Positions 32,767-42,356 are shown, counted from the first letter of the stretch. The stretch is DNA of 64,000 bases from Oscillospiraceae bacterium (GCA_009784725.1 WQXS01000009.1:1-64000), one strand, 5' to 3'. Numbers and translations are program-made. Notes: generated by a model from the sequence alone, not told the origin.

Positions 32767-32841
32767 CGTATCCTACTTTCTGCTTGAAGCTATCACCATC
32801 ATCAATCATCCATCATCCGAGATTGATTTGTGCAGGAGTGG

Positions 32842-33174
32842 TCACTTTTGACGTATCAGTTCGGAAATTCTGACAGCCAATGAAAAAGCGGTTTCGTCGG
32901 ATGTAAATATACTGAGATCTTCCTCATTAGCTTTATCGATAACGTTGTCCGGAGCGGTCAATCCTTCGGGAAGTATTACACATGAAGCATCGGTCATAAC
33001 CGCAACAGCAACCATATTAAGAGATGACTGTACGGTTATCCAAACATCTCCGGGCTGACATCCGCCGAGCACACGGCTCAGAAGGTCGGAAATATAGCAA
33101 TATTCAACATCTCTGTCGGTTTCACCGGACAGTCTCTCCAAACCAAGTTTTTCGGCCATCTTATTGATTGTCAT
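32842..33174 (-). CDS. DRTGG domain protein (first)
   Basis: A 110-residue protein with a stand-alone DRTGG-like domain: ISDLLSRVLGGCQPGDVWIT, MVAVAVMTDASCVILPEGL and IFTSDETAFSLAVRISELI. The domain is known from CBS-DRTGG pyrophosphatases and phosphotransacetylases and may bind a nucleotide or regulate a partner. It lies between the hydrogenase-like sensor and the PHP gene. The start ATG33174 follows AAGGAG. Confidence 0.8.
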   Translation of the reverse strand: MTINKMAEKLGLERLSGETDRDVEYCYISDLLSRVLGGCQPGDVWITVQSSLNMVAVAVMTDASCVILPEGLTAPDNVIDKANEEDLSIFTSDETAFSLAVRISELIRQK

Positions 33175-33213
33175 GCTTCATCTCCTTGTATTGTTTATAT
33201 TTATAGTACAGGA

Positions 33214-34542
33214 TTACGGGTTGCTTAAGTCCCTGAACGGAGGCGGCATATATTCCTGAAGCTCCGCCATTTCATGGAAAAGTCCCGACATGCGTTCTCG
33301 AAGCTTAAATATACAGTCGCTTTCATGTGCAGCTCCATTGACAATGTCCTCTGCAAGAGCATGACAGGAAGGAGCGCCGCAGGAACCGCAGTCAATTCCC
33401 GGGAGTGTACCGGAGATATTTTCGATTTCACTTAGCTTGCGCATTGCTACACTTCTGTCCGCATCAAGGCGGAGAATTGAGTTATATTCCGGAGTTTTCT
33501 GCCAGTTTAAGATTTTACTTGTAAGACAGGAGTTATCGACGGAATTAGTATTCTTATCTTCCTCAAGCTCAACACCCATGCGTTGAATTCTGGCTCTTGC
33601 AACAAACGGATTTTCAACTGCAAGGCATCCGCCGACACATCCGCCGGGGCATGCACCAAGCTCTACAAACCGGGCACTTGTAAATTTATCATTTTCAATT
33701 TCATCAAGAACCCTGATAACATTATCTATTCCGTCAACCGCAATAAATAAAGACTCGCCGATTGCGCTTCCTTCACCGCCCGAGCACGACCATGATATGC
33801 CGCGAACACCGGCAACAGAAAGGCCTTTTGGTTCTCTTGTTTTTTCAACAATCGGTAAAAGTTTTACAAAAAACTCGGACATTGAAAAAATCCCGTCAAT
33901 AACGGTACCGTCATAACCTATGCGGTATTTTGATGCGGTAATTTTTGCAGGACACGGAGAAATAAAAAATACACCTATTTCGTCGGGGTTTAACCCTGTC
34001 TCTTTAACAGCCTTTGCCCGTGCTGCAATTGCTGCAAGCTCGACCGGTGTAATTGTTTTCAGAACATTATCGAGTAATCCGGGATAACGTACACAAATAA
34101 GTTTTACAATGACGGGGCATGCAGAGCTTATTAAAGGGCCGTGCAAAAGAGCACGTGCACCCGGGAGAATATCTTTTGTATAATCGGCAACGGTTTGTGC
34201 TGCAAGTGCAACCTCATAAATATCGTCAAAACCACAGTTGACCAGAGCGGTCAATATAATGTTTACATCACGTACACTTTTAAATTGACCGTATAACGAC
34301 GGAGCAGGCAACGCAATTTTATGCTTGTAATTATTAATGATGGAAATAGGGTCGGATATTGCTTTTTTTGCATGATGAGGGCAGACCCTTATGCATTCAC
34401 CGCAGTCTATGCAATGGTCACTCATAATAACAGCCTTTCCGTTTCTGACCCTGATAGCCTCGGTCGGGCATCTTTTTATGCAGTTTATACATCCTTTACA
34501 CTTATCTGCATCAAGCGTAACAGAATGAGTGATAGACTCCAT
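33214..34542 (-). CDS. [FeFe]-hydrogenase-like protein, putative sensory type
   Basis: A 442-residue protein with two N-terminal [4Fe-4S] motifs (CKGCINCIKRCP, CIDCGECIRVCP) and a hydrogenase large-subunit-like domain whose H-cluster loops are altered: L1 LISSACPVIVKL, L2 FISPCPAKITASK and L3 LGACPGGCVGGC. A four-cysteine Fe-S domain follows near the C-terminus (GIDCGSCGAPSCHALAEDIV). The layout fits the uncharacterised, probably regulatory branch of [FeFe] hydrogenases found beside hydABC in clostridia. The neighbouring ATPase and DRTGG proteins suggest a redox-sensing signalling module. Start ATG34542 follows AAAGGGGGAG. Confidence 0.85.
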   Translation of the reverse strand: MESITHSVTLDADKCKGCINCIKRCPTEAIRVRNGKAVIMSDHCIDCGECIRVCPHHAKKAISDPISIINNYKHKIALPAPSLYGQFKSVRDVNIILTALVNCGFDDIYEVALAAQTVADYTKDILPGARALLHGPLISSACPVIVKLICVRYPGLLDNVLKTITPVELAAIAARAKAVKETGLNPDEIGVFFISPCPAKITASKYRIGYDGTVIDGIFSMSEFFVKLLPIVEKTREPKGLSVAGVRGISWSCSGGEGSAIGESLFIAVDGIDNVIRVLDEIENDKFTSARFVELGACPGGCVGGCLAVENPFVARARIQRMGVELEEDKNTNSVDNSCLTSKILNWQKTPEYNSILRLDADRSVAMRKLSEIENISGTLPGIDCGSCGAPSCHALAEDIVNGAAHESDCIFKLRERMSGLFHEMAELQEYMPPPFRDLSNP

Positions 34543-34614
34543 CCGTCTCCCCCTTTCGATGGTTTATACCTGTATACTTACTGATAGTGAAAACCGACAG
34601 TAAAAATCCGGGAT

Positions 34615-35040
34615 TTATGACTTGATTGTAATTGTTAAAACCGTACCTTTTCCGACTTCACTGGTAAGGCTAAAATCATCACTTTGTTTTTTAATATTTG
34701 GCAGACCCATACCTGCACCAAAACCAAGCTCGCGGACTGTATCGGAAGCAGTTGAAAAACCCTCCTGCATTGCCAGATTTATATCGGCAATTCCGGGACC
34801 ATGGTCTGTCAGTGTGATTTTTACATAATCCTCGGCGATTTCTGCCTCGGCAACACCGCCGCCGCCGTGAATAACCATGTTAATTTCACCCTCATACATT
34901 GCGATTGATGTGCGTCTTATAAAATCGGGTGAGAAGCCCAGCTTTTTCAACGTGTTTTTTACTGCCGCAGAAGCAGCTCCGGCCGCAGCAAAATCATCGG
35001 CACTGACATTATACTCTTGCCTGAGAACCTCGGCCGGCAT
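34615..35040 (-). CDS. Anti-sigma-factor-type ATPase (HATPase_c_2)
   Basis: A 141-residue serine-kinase/anti-sigma-like ATPase of the RsbW/SpoIIAB fold: IRRTSIAMYEGEINMVIHGG is the N box, LTDHGPGIADINLAMQEG the G1 region, and GFGAGMGLPNIKKQSDDF with GKGTVLTITI the G2 region. By analogy it may phosphorylate or sequester a partner; no anti-anti-sigma (STAS) gene is next to it, so the partner could be one of the DRTGG proteins. It begins two bases after the upstream DRTGG stop codon, indicating coupling. Confidence 0.85.
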   Translation of the reverse strand: MPAEVLRQEYNVSADDFAAAGAASAAVKNTLKKLGFSPDFIRRTSIAMYEGEINMVIHGGGGVAEAEIAEDYVKITLTDHGPGIADINLAMQEGFSTASDTVRELGFGAGMGLPNIKKQSDDFSLTSEVGKGTVLTITIKS

Positions 35041-35042
35041 CT

Positions 35043-35390
35043 CTAAACATCCCCGCCGGGCAAACCGGCTTCAAAAAGGCGCCCGCAAGCAGAGTACATT
35101 GAGTAATCGGTTTTCATTACAACAATACTCTTTTCGTTGGCGAGATTGACCAGAGCTTCATCGGGTTCTTTTCCGCGGACCAGCATGACACAATGGATAT
35201 CCATCATTTCTGCGGTACGGATACATTGAGGGTTATTAAGCCCTGTCAGTAAAAGACCTTTGTTTTCGCCAAATGCAAGAGCATCACTCATCAGGTCAGC
35301 TCCGCATGCCGCATTGATTTCAATTTCATCAAATGCAACATCTGTATAAACCTTTGCATCCAGTATCTCCATTACACGGTCAAGTTTCAT
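35043..35390 (-). CDS. DRTGG domain protein (second)
   Basis: A protein of about 115 aa with a DRTGG-like domain: MKLDRVMEILDAKVYTDV at the N-terminus, CGADLMSDALAFGENKGLLL and KSIVVMKTDYSMYSACGRLF. It is the first gene of the minus-strand hydrogenase-associated block. ATG35390 is preferred over ATG35399 because AAAGG lies nine bases before it. Likely regulatory, with the ATPase encoded two bases downstream. Confidence 0.8.
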   Translation of the reverse strand: MKLDRVMEILDAKVYTDVAFDEIEINAACGADLMSDALAFGENKGLLLTGLNNPQCIRTAEMMDIHCVMLVRGKEPDEALVNLANEKSIVVMKTDYSMYSACGRLFEAGLPGGDV

Positions 35391-35498
35391 TTTTCTCATC
35401 CTTTCGATGAAAGTGTTGTCGTCCTATTCGTATTTAGGAGCGTAACAATAATACCACTTTATTATAAAAGCCGCAATAGCTTTATATCGGATTAACGG

Positions 35499-36188
35499 CT
35501 AGGTTAACGGCGGATCAATTAAATCGCGGATAACCTCTCCTGCAAGAATCAATCCGGCAACCGGCGGAACATACGAAATACTCGAAGGGGGTTTCTCTTT
35601 TTTTACAGGGACTTCCTTTGAATAAACAACCTTTAACGAATCAATACCGCGCTCCCGCAGCTCCTTGCGCATAATCCGCGCAACCGGGCATACCGATGTT
35701 TCATAGATATCGGCAACCTCAAATGCTGTTGCATCGAGCTTATTTGCAGCACCCATTGAGCAAATTAACGGTACATTTAACGCCTTGCACCGCACAGCAA
35801 GCTCAAGCTTTGCCGTTATTGTATCAACTGCGTCTATTACGTAGTCATAGCAGGATAAATTAACATCATCTGCAGTATCGGGCAAATAAAAAATCTTATA
35901 TGCATTTATAACAATATCGGGATTTATTTCGAGTAAACGCTCTTTAATAACATCGACTTTGTTTCTGCCGATGGTTTTATGTGTTGCGATTAGCTGGCGG
36001 TTTATGTTGGTGATGTCAACAATATCACCGTCAAAAACATCAATCGCACCGATAGCACTGCGGCATAACGCCTCAGCTGCGTGACCTCCGACACCTCCGA
36101 CACCGAAAACCGCCACACGGCGGTTTTTCAGTATGTTTATATTATCAATACCTATTAACTCTATTGTCCTTTGAAACTGCTCATTCAT
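35499..36188 (-). CDS. tcdA: tRNA threonylcarbamoyladenosine dehydratase (ThiF/E1-like)
   Basis: A 229-residue ThiF-fold enzyme that cyclises t6A to ct6A in tRNA using ATP. The adenylation site is VAVFGVGGVGGHAAEALCRS, with DGDIVDITNINRQ and VIDAVDTITAKLEL. SYVPPVAGLILAGEVIRDL is the C-terminal signature of TcdA/CsdL proteins. The frame stays open far upstream, but ATG36188 (MNEQFQRTIELIG) matches the usual family N-terminus and lies 13 bases after the dCMP deaminase stop, so the two genes are probably cotranscribed. Confidence 0.9.
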   Translation of the reverse strand: MNEQFQRTIELIGIDNINILKNRRVAVFGVGGVGGHAAEALCRSAIGAIDVFDGDIVDITNINRQLIATHKTIGRNKVDVIKERLLEINPDIVINAYKIFYLPDTADDVNLSCYDYVIDAVDTITAKLELAVRCKALNVPLICSMGAANKLDATAFEVADIYETSVCPVARIMRKELRERGIDSLKVVYSKEVPVKKEKPPSSISYVPPVAGLILAGEVIRDLIDPPLT

Positions 36189-36201
36189 CAGCTTGTACCG
36201 T

Positions 36202-36699
36202 TTAGGCCAATGTGAATTTTGTTCCATCCAGGATTGAATCATCATTAAATACCCAGTCGCGAATATGGGTAACAGTGATTTTACCGTCTTTTGAGCGGCA
36301 GACAGTTTTTTCAATACCCGAGTTAATAATAAGCCTGCGGCACATGCTGCATGAGCTTGTTTCCTCGAGCAGTTCTTCTGTTTTTGCATCGATTCCGGTC
36401 ATATATAATGTTGAACCTATCATATCCCTGCGTGATGCAGAAATAATTGCATTTGCTTCCGCATGAACACTCCGGCAGAGTTCATAGCGCTCTCCGCTTG
36501 GGATACCGAGCTCGTCTCTCATGCAGGTTTTGCGGTCGAGGCAGTTTTTTCTGCCGCGCGGTGCTCCGTTATAACCTGTTGCGATTATTTCATCATTTAA
36601 TACAATAATCGCACCATATCTGCGGCGGCGGCAGGTACATCGGAGTGCGACAGTTTCGGCGATATCAAGATAATAATTTTCCTTATCTTTGCGGTTCAT
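36202..36699 (-). CDS. Deoxycytidylate (dCMP) deaminase, ComEB-like
   Basis: A 165-residue zinc deaminase that converts dCMP to dUMP for thymidylate synthesis. The catalytic HAEANAI motif and the zinc cysteines in SSCSMCRRLIINSGI are present; the second motif has Ser-Cys where Pro-Cys is usual. The N-terminal region includes RRRRYGAIIVLNDEIIATG and NGAPRGRKNCLDR as in ComEB proteins. ATG36699 follows GGAGG by six bases. Confidence 0.92.
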   Translation of the reverse strand: MNRKDKENYYLDIAETVALRCTCRRRRYGAIIVLNDEIIATGYNGAPRGRKNCLDRKTCMRDELGIPSGERYELCRSVHAEANAIISASRRDMIGSTLYMTGIDAKTEELLEETSSCSMCRRLIINSGIEKTVCRSKDGKITVTHIRDWVFNDDSILDGTKFTLA

Positions 36700-36746
36700 A
36701 CATAACCTCCGGCATAATTTTATTTTGTCCCGTTAAAGAACTTAAT

Positions 36747-36776
36747 TTGACAATTAATTTGCCTATTTGTCATTAT
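36747..36776 (+). promoter_or_regulatory. Possible promoter with a dyad, upstream of the zinc-ribbon gene
   Basis: TTGACA (36747-36752) and CATTAT (36771-36776) are 18 bases apart. TGACAATT (36748-36755) faces ATTTGTCA (36765-36772) as a near-perfect dyad between them. The start codon is about 140 bases downstream, so the assignment is weak. Confidence 0.35.
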
Positions 36777-36914
36777 AGAACTCCCGGAGATTAAAATCAA
36801 GCGTTGAAATACCTTTTTCTTATTGCATATTAACAATACGCAACGTATAATTATTGCGATTGAAAAGAGGTATAAACGCAACCTCCCTGAATTGAAAAGG
36901 AATTATTATATTCA

Positions 36915-38648
36915 ATGTATTGTTTCAAATGCGGCAGTTATATCGAAGCGGACAGTAAATTTTGTTCATCCTGCGGAGTTTCTCAGCTTCCGCCGGCTTC
37001 CGGTCCGGAAGTAAACCGGTCTAACGCAGAAATAAACCAATCCGGTACAGAAGTAAACCCTCCCGGTGCAGGGATAATACAGTCCGGCGCAGAAATAACC
37101 CAACCCGGCACAGTAATAAACCCGCCTCAAACAGAGTTAGCCCAAAGTGTTAAATCAAAAAAATGGATTACAATAACTGTAATATCTGCAGCATCGGCAG
37201 CTGTATTACTTATGGCCGGTTTAGCTGCATATTTTATGTTCTTCCGTGATGTATCTCACGTTCTGTTAATCGGCAGAGCATTTAATAAACTGAGCTCGGA
37301 AATGGAAGAAAGGATAGATAACACACCGTTTAAGGCATTAGTCATGCTCCCGGACATACTGGAAGACGGAACCGTTACGGCAAATATTGACTATTCATTC
37401 AGTTATCTCGACGATTTCATCGGCTTTGGGATGGGTGCCGATATAGTTCTTTCATCTAATACAAAAACACGAGAGTTTGCCTTATCTGCAGCAATAAAGG
37501 ATTCAGGCGAATCAACCGAAGCCGATATTTACATGAACAAGGAAAGGCTTGCTTTGCGTGTCGGTATTCTGGGTGACAATTTTTACGGCATTACATACGA
37601 TACATTCAGAGACGATATTGAAAAGTTCGGCAGGTTAATCGGCCTTGACAGCGAGACAATGGACGAGCTATCGGATATTGTCGATTTACTGAGTACAATA
37701 CTGAGTTATGAAGAAGAAGACAGCAGCTTACTTGAAATCGAAAAGGAATATATCGAAACGGCTCTGAATTTTGCAAGAAGCATTAAAACAAAAAGCACTC
37801 GTACAAGTATTGAATCAGCCGGGGAACAAGTCAGATGTACAGCCATTGAAATGATAATTACCAAGGAAGGTTTAATAACTCTGTTTACCGATTTACTTGA
37901 TATTTTGGAAAATAATGAAGATTTCCAAGCTGAGATTGATTTATTTGATATGCCGTTTTTATACGATTTATTCGGAGAAATTCCGGGAGCGAACAGATAC
38001 AATACCGATATGCTGAAAGCTTTCATTAAGGATATTGAAGAAAATTACTTTGGAGATATTACAACTACGTTTTATATCGGCAGAGATGACAGGCTGCTGC
38101 GTTTAAATATTAATATAAATGCAGAAATATACGGGGATTACGGAGACCTTAATATTACTTTTAATTTCGGTAATTCTATATATGATGACTGGACAATGAG
38201 CATAAATTTTTCGGATGAAAAAACAGAAGATAATAAAACCGAAGATAATGAAACAGAGAAAACCTATGATAATATAATGAAAATAATATGGTCATATGCA
38301 GAGATATCCGGCACTTACACTAACTCGATGACTATATCAATACACGATGAGTCGGAAACAATTACTTTTACGTCGGCTTGGGAGCAAGAAAGCGGCAATT
38401 TCATTCTTTCATACACAGATGATTTAGACACCGACATGATAACCGGATTGTTTAAACCCGATGAAAAGAATTTTAAGCTTGAGGTTCATAATACGCTGTC
38501 CGATGTACCCGGAGGAAAATTCAGCATCAGCATAAGTGCCGAGACGGGTTCACAAATACGTGAAATTACTTTTGTTAATATCGATAAGTGGGGAGATGAA
38601 CTGCTTTCTATAATTATCAGGCTTCTTCTGGGCGGTATATTTGGATAA
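36915..38648 (+). CDS. Zinc-ribbon membrane protein with large extracytoplasmic domain
   Basis: A 577-residue protein of unknown function. An N-terminal zinc ribbon (CFKCGSYIEADSKFCSSCG) is followed by six degenerate heptapeptide repeats (residues 33-74), a transmembrane helix at about residues 80-105 (ITVISAASAAVLLMAGLAAY) and a predicted extracytoplasmic region of about 470 residues rich in acidic and beta-prone segments. Similar zinc-ribbon plus single-helix proteins are widespread in clostridia. It is followed after 24 bases by a hybrid histidine kinase and may be cotranscribed with it. No enzymatic motif is visible. Confidence 0.75.
   Translation: MYCFKCGSYIEADSKFCSSCGVSQLPPASGPEVNRSNAEINQSGTEVNPPGAGIIQSGAEITQPGTVINPPQTELAQSVKSKKWITITVISAASAAVLLMAGLAAYFMFFRDVSHVLLIGRAFNKLSSEMEERIDNTPFKALVMLPDILEDGTVTANIDYSFSYLDDFIGFGMGADIVLSSNTKTREFALSAAIKDSGESTEADIYMNKERLALRVGILGDNFYGITYDTFRDDIEKFGRLIGLDSETMDELSDIVDLLSTILSYEEEDSSLLEIEKEYIETALNFARSIKTKSTRTSIESAGEQVRCTAIEMIITKEGLITLFTDLLDILENNEDFQAEIDLFDMPFLYDLFGEIPGANRYNTDMLKAFIKDIEENYFGDITTTFYIGRDDRLLRLNININAEIYGDYGDLNITFNFGNSIYDDWTMSINFSDEKTEDNKTEDNETEKTYDNIMKIIWSYAEISGTYTNSMTISIHDESETITFTSAWEQESGNFILSYTDDLDTDMITGLFKPDEKNFKLEVHNTLSDVPGGKFSISISAETGSQIREITFVNIDKWGDELLSIIIRLLLGGIFG
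37011..37136 (+). repeat. Six degenerate 21-bp coding repeats
   Basis: The repeats encode heptapeptides VNRSNAE, INQSGTE, VNPPGAG, IIQSGAE, ITQPGTV and INPPQTE, a flexible linker between the zinc ribbon and the membrane helix. The unit is 21 bases, so changes in copy number keep the frame. Confidence 0.8.
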
Positions 38649-38672
38649 AACTAACATTCGAAGGGATATATA

Positions 38673-41540
38673 ATGGGGTCTAATTCTCAACCAAATAAAA
38701 AAAGAGGGCTTCGTCTGCGCACAAAGCTGATTATGGTTTTTATTGCAGTCGTAGTTATACCTATAGGTCTTCTTACTTATATTACCGGGAACCAAATTCA
38801 AACTTTCGGACATCAGCTTAAGGATATTTCGGTTACCGATGCAACAACAGCCTTAAACGACAATGCCCGCAGTACTCTTGAGCGGATGACAACAGATACT
38901 GCAGCTTCCGTTGCAGAATTTATGCATCAGCGCGATCAGGATATCTTACTTCTTGCCGAGCTCATGCCGTCGGATGAAGCATATATGGTGTTTTCCGATA
39001 ACAGGAACGGTTTGCTTATGACAACGGGAGAATGGGTGATTTCGGATGACGGTATGTCATGGATTGAAGCAAATCCCCTTTTGCAAAGCTATTTACCGCC
39101 GGGTAGCGGGAGCCGGGAAAATAATGATGAGCAATATGAAGGCAGCTTCAATTACAGGCCTGCGGAATTTTTCACCAAGTATCGTGAAAATTTTGCACTT
39201 TATGATGAAATAACATTCATTGACCTTAGCGGGCAAGAATTGTTTAAGTATATAAACCCGAATACGACGAAAACTAACTATCCCTTAAACCCCGATAAAA
39301 CAGATGTTTCAGATAAAGAAAATACCTATGTTAAAGCTGAAAATTACTGGGATGCTCTTTTAGACCTGGAGCCCGGTGAAATATATGTATCAGATGTAAT
39401 AGGTGCATATGTAAGTACAAATTATATGGGAATGTATACTCCCGGAGTTCTAAAAAACAGTGTGCCGCATTATCACACGAACTATGATGAGCTTCAAAGA
39501 ATTGCAAACCTGTCGGCAAATGAATTTATTGAAGCGGCTAAGCAGCAGGCTTTTGCAGGTATGGAGAATCCTGTAGGGCAGCGTTTTGAAGGAATCATAC
39601 GCTGGGCTACTCCCGTTACAGATTTTAACGGCGAAATCTGGGGATTTGCAACAATGGCATTAAATCACGACCATATCATGGAATTTGTTGATTATATAAC
39701 CCCGCATGAAATAAGATATACGGTGCTGCCGAATGCAGAGGCGGGAAACTATGCATCCATATGGGATTACAAAGGAAGAATTATCGCTTACCCGAGGCAT
39801 GATTTGATTTTCGGATATAATCCGCTGACCGGTGACCCGCACTATATTGATTCGGCAGGTACGTCATATTTTATTGATGAATCACAAACTGCAAGGTGGA
39901 TGGAGCTGACGGAAAACGGCGGCTCGGGTTCGTTATATGTAAATTGGAGTGAACTCTACAAAGCAACAACAGCAGGCTCAATACCTTATTATACGGGCAA
40001 ATTTTCACCGGAGGTACAGGGCAATAAAAGAGGGTTTGCATTTGTTGTAATCAGTGCGGGAATAGAGGATTTTTCCAAGCCCGCTGCTGTTATGGAAGAA
40101 AGAATTAATAACGAAATTAATGAGAGGTCGAGATATAATGTATTTAAGCTGATTATAACAAGTGTCGGTATTTTTGCATTAATTTTAGTTGTAGCAATTT
40201 TAGTTTCATATTCATATACAAGGCAGATAAATAAACTGATAACGGGGCTTTCAAGATTTCAAAGCGGAGACAGGCAGTTTAGGTTAAAGCTGAAAGCAAA
40301 GGATGAGTTCGGCGAGCTTGCCGGTTCGTTCAATGAAATGGCAGACAGTGTGGAGAGCAGTATTACTAAAGCAGAGCAGGCAAGTGAAGCAAAGGGTAAT
40401 TTCCTTTCCAATATGAGCCACGAAATACGGACACCTTTAAATGCAATCATAGGAATGACATCAATCGGGCTTTCATCATATGATGTTGATAAAAAAGATT
40501 ACTCCATGAAGAAAATAGACGAAGCATCAATGCATCTTCTCGGAATAATAAACGACATTCTTGATGTATCAAAAATCGAAGCGAATAAATTTACACTATC
40601 CGAAGCGGACTTTAACCCCGGAGACATGATTCGCAGAGTTGTGAATGTTATTAATTATCGTATTGAACAGAAAAAACAAAATCTGACCATTTACATCGAT
40701 CCGGATATACCCGAGATACTCATAGGGGATGATCAGCGGCTTTCTCAGGTAATTACAAACCTTCTGTCAAACTCGGTAAAGTTTACGGCAGAAGGCGGAA
40801 GCATTCATCTTGAAATGGCTCTCGAAAATGAACAGGATGACCTGTGTACAATTCTTATAATGGTCAGCGATACCGGTATCGGAATCAGCATGGAGCAGCA
40901 GGAGCATTTATTTGAATCATTTGAACAAGCTGAGGCAAGCACAACCAGGAGATACGGAGGTACCGGTCTTGGTCTTGTTATCTGTAAAACCATCGTAGAA
41001 ATGATGGGCGGGGAAATCTGGGTAGAGTCGGAACTCGGAAGCGGCGCAGTTGTTTCATTTTTCGTACAGCTTGGATATGACAGAGCCGGAGAAAAGGTTG
41101 TTTATAAAGAAGAATCGCTCAGTGAAAATACTCAGATGGTTATTGCAGATGCGGATTTTGAAGGGTATACAATACTTCTTACCGAGGATGTTGAAATAAA
41201 TCGTGAAATCGTAATGGCTCTGCTTGAACCGACAAGGCTGAACATAGAATGTGCAGAGAACGGGCTGCAGGCTGTAGAAGCATTTCTCGCCGACCCCTAC
41301 AGGTATGATATGATTTTTATGGACATCCAAATGCCTGAAATGGACGGCTTCACTGCAACAAGACATATAAGAGAATCGGGCGCCGAGCGGGCTACGGAAA
41401 TTCCAATCGTTGCAATGACCGCAAACGCCTTCAAAGAAGACATAGACAACTGCCTCGCCGCCGGCATGAACGACCACCTCGCCAAACCATTGGCGTACGA
41501 TTTAGTAATAGAAGCCTTGGAAAAATATTTGCACAGATAA
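38673..41540 (+). CDS. Hybrid sensor histidine kinase/response regulator
   Basis: A 955-residue membrane kinase. One helix is at about residues 20-38 (MVFIAVVVIPIGLLTYI), then a large Cache-like extracytoplasmic sensor, a second helix near 490-512 (IITSVGIFALILVVAILVSY), a HAMP region, HisKA with the phosphoacceptor His583 in MSHEIRTPLNAIIGM, HATPase_c (DNTGIGIS-type VSDTGIGISMEQQE, RYGGTGLGLVI) and a C-terminal receiver with Asp884 in MDIQMPEMDG. No output domain follows, so signalling probably passes to another protein. No partner regulator lies nearby. The ligand is unknown. Confidence 0.93.
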   Translation: MGSNSQPNKKRGLRLRTKLIMVFIAVVVIPIGLLTYITGNQIQTFGHQLKDISVTDATTALNDNARSTLERMTTDTAASVAEFMHQRDQDILLLAELMPSDEAYMVFSDNRNGLLMTTGEWVISDDGMSWIEANPLLQSYLPPGSGSRENNDEQYEGSFNYRPAEFFTKYRENFALYDEITFIDLSGQELFKYINPNTTKTNYPLNPDKTDVSDKENTYVKAENYWDALLDLEPGEIYVSDVIGAYVSTNYMGMYTPGVLKNSVPHYHTNYDELQRIANLSANEFIEAAKQQAFAGMENPVGQRFEGIIRWATPVTDFNGEIWGFATMALNHDHIMEFVDYITPHEIRYTVLPNAEAGNYASIWDYKGRIIAYPRHDLIFGYNPLTGDPHYIDSAGTSYFIDESQTARWMELTENGGSGSLYVNWSELYKATTAGSIPYYTGKFSPEVQGNKRGFAFVVISAGIEDFSKPAAVMEERINNEINERSRYNVFKLIITSVGIFALILVVAILVSYSYTRQINKLITGLSRFQSGDRQFRLKLKAKDEFGELAGSFNEMADSVESSITKAEQASEAKGNFLSNMSHEIRTPLNAIIGMTSIGLSSYDVDKKDYSMKKIDEASMHLLGIINDILDVSKIEANKFTLSEADFNPGDMIRRVVNVINYRIEQKKQNLTIYIDPDIPEILIGDDQRLSQVITNLLSNSVKFTAEGGSIHLEMALENEQDDLCTILIMVSDTGIGISMEQQEHLFESFEQAEASTTRRYGGTGLGLVICKTIVEMMGGEIWVESELGSGAVVSFFVQLGYDRAGEKVVYKEESLSENTQMVIADADFEGYTILLTEDVEINREIVMALLEPTRLNIECAENGLQAVEAFLADPYRYDMIFMDIQMPEMDGFTATRHIRESGAERATEIPIVAMTANAFKEDIDNCLAAGMNDHLAKPLAYDLVIEALEKYLHR

Positions 41541-41541
41541 A

Positions 41542-41609
41542 GAACACAAGGGGACGGTTCTCTTGTGTTCAAAATAGGAGCAGAACACGGGAGAACCGTC
41601 CCCCGGTGT
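41542..41609. repeat. Dispersed GGGGACGG palindromic element, best-preserved copy
   Basis: GGGGACGGTTCTC (41550-41562) pairs perfectly with GAGAACCGTCCCC (41591-41603). A nested local pair GAACACAAG (41542-41550) and CTTGTGTTC (41562-41570) allows a second fold of the left half. The element fills the gap between two convergent genes, starting one base after one stop codon and ending at the other, so it may serve as a bidirectional terminator. Confidence 0.9.
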
Positions 41610-42356
41610 TTATTGGAACTCTGTTAGGTGTTTCCAGTAGCGTTTGGGCATGTTGTTCATGCGGAGTTTTGGGTTTATTCTGCCTTCAATTGCGATGGTG
41701 TTGTAGAATTGTTTCCATAGGGCTCTGTATTTTTCTTCTTTTTTGCATGCTTTCGGGACTTCGAGGTTGTCGAGCGGGATAAGGGCCTTTTTTCCGTTTT
41801 GATAAACTATTCCGTGTTTGTTGGTTTCGTCATATATCAGAAACTGTTCGCTTGGGAATCTGTCGCAGAAATGATTTACAATCATCGGGAGGACGAAGTT
41901 TTTTGGCTCAATAATGGCAACAAGAGCTCCGTTATAATCGGAAAAGCGTATAAACTCGAGGTAATACATACTTTCTCTTGAAACGCTTTTGGCGATGTCT
42001 GTGATTGCTTTTACTGTATCGTCCGATAACATGCTTGTAACAGATGGACCTATTTTATATCCCATTCGCAGGAAGTTTAATATTACAATCTCACGGTTTT
42101 CTGAGTTGGAATAATAACACATGCGGACAAGATGCAATGCCTCGCCGGATATTGCTTTTTTTATTGAGGTTTCTACTTTTTTAGCGTTTTCAAGAACTGT
42201 TTCTATCTCTTTAACGGTAAACAGTGTTTCCTGCATTTCTTTGTAATTGAATATTAAAGAGGGTAATTCTCTTTTATAATAGCTTTCATGGACACAGCAA
42301 AGCAAGCCTTCAAATGAACCGTCATACAAATAAGTTATATCTGTCCTGTAAGGCAT
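41610..42356 (-). CDS. TIGR03915-type putative DNA metabolism/repair protein
   Basis: A 248-residue protein opening TDITYLYDGSFEGLLCCVHE, the signature of the TIGR03915 (DUF4130) family, with FLRMGYKIGPSVTSML and a C-terminal LWKQFYNTIAIEGR and MPKRYWKHLTEF. Members occur next to the radical-SAM family TIGR03916 and are thought to act together on DNA, possibly in repair or base modification; the reaction is not established. It overlaps the upstream radical-SAM gene by 22 bases, with AGGAG before its ATG. Confidence 0.88.
   Translation of the reverse strand: MPYRTDITYLYDGSFEGLLCCVHESYYKRELPSLIFNYKEMQETLFTVKEIETVLENAKKVETSIKKAISGEALHLVRMCYYSNSENREIVILNFLRMGYKIGPSVTSMLSDDTVKAITDIAKSVSRESMYYLEFIRFSDYNGALVAIIEPKNFVLPMIVNHFCDRFPSEQFLIYDETNKHGIVYQNGKKALIPLDNLEVPKACKKEEKYRALWKQFYNTIAIEGRINPKLRMNNMPKRYWKHLTEFQ

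Noticed and set aside
36189-36389. Longer N-terminus of TcdA reaching into the dCMP deaminase gene
   Set aside because: The extension overlaps the deaminase coding sequence and does not resemble ThiF proteins; ATG36188 gives the standard N-terminus.
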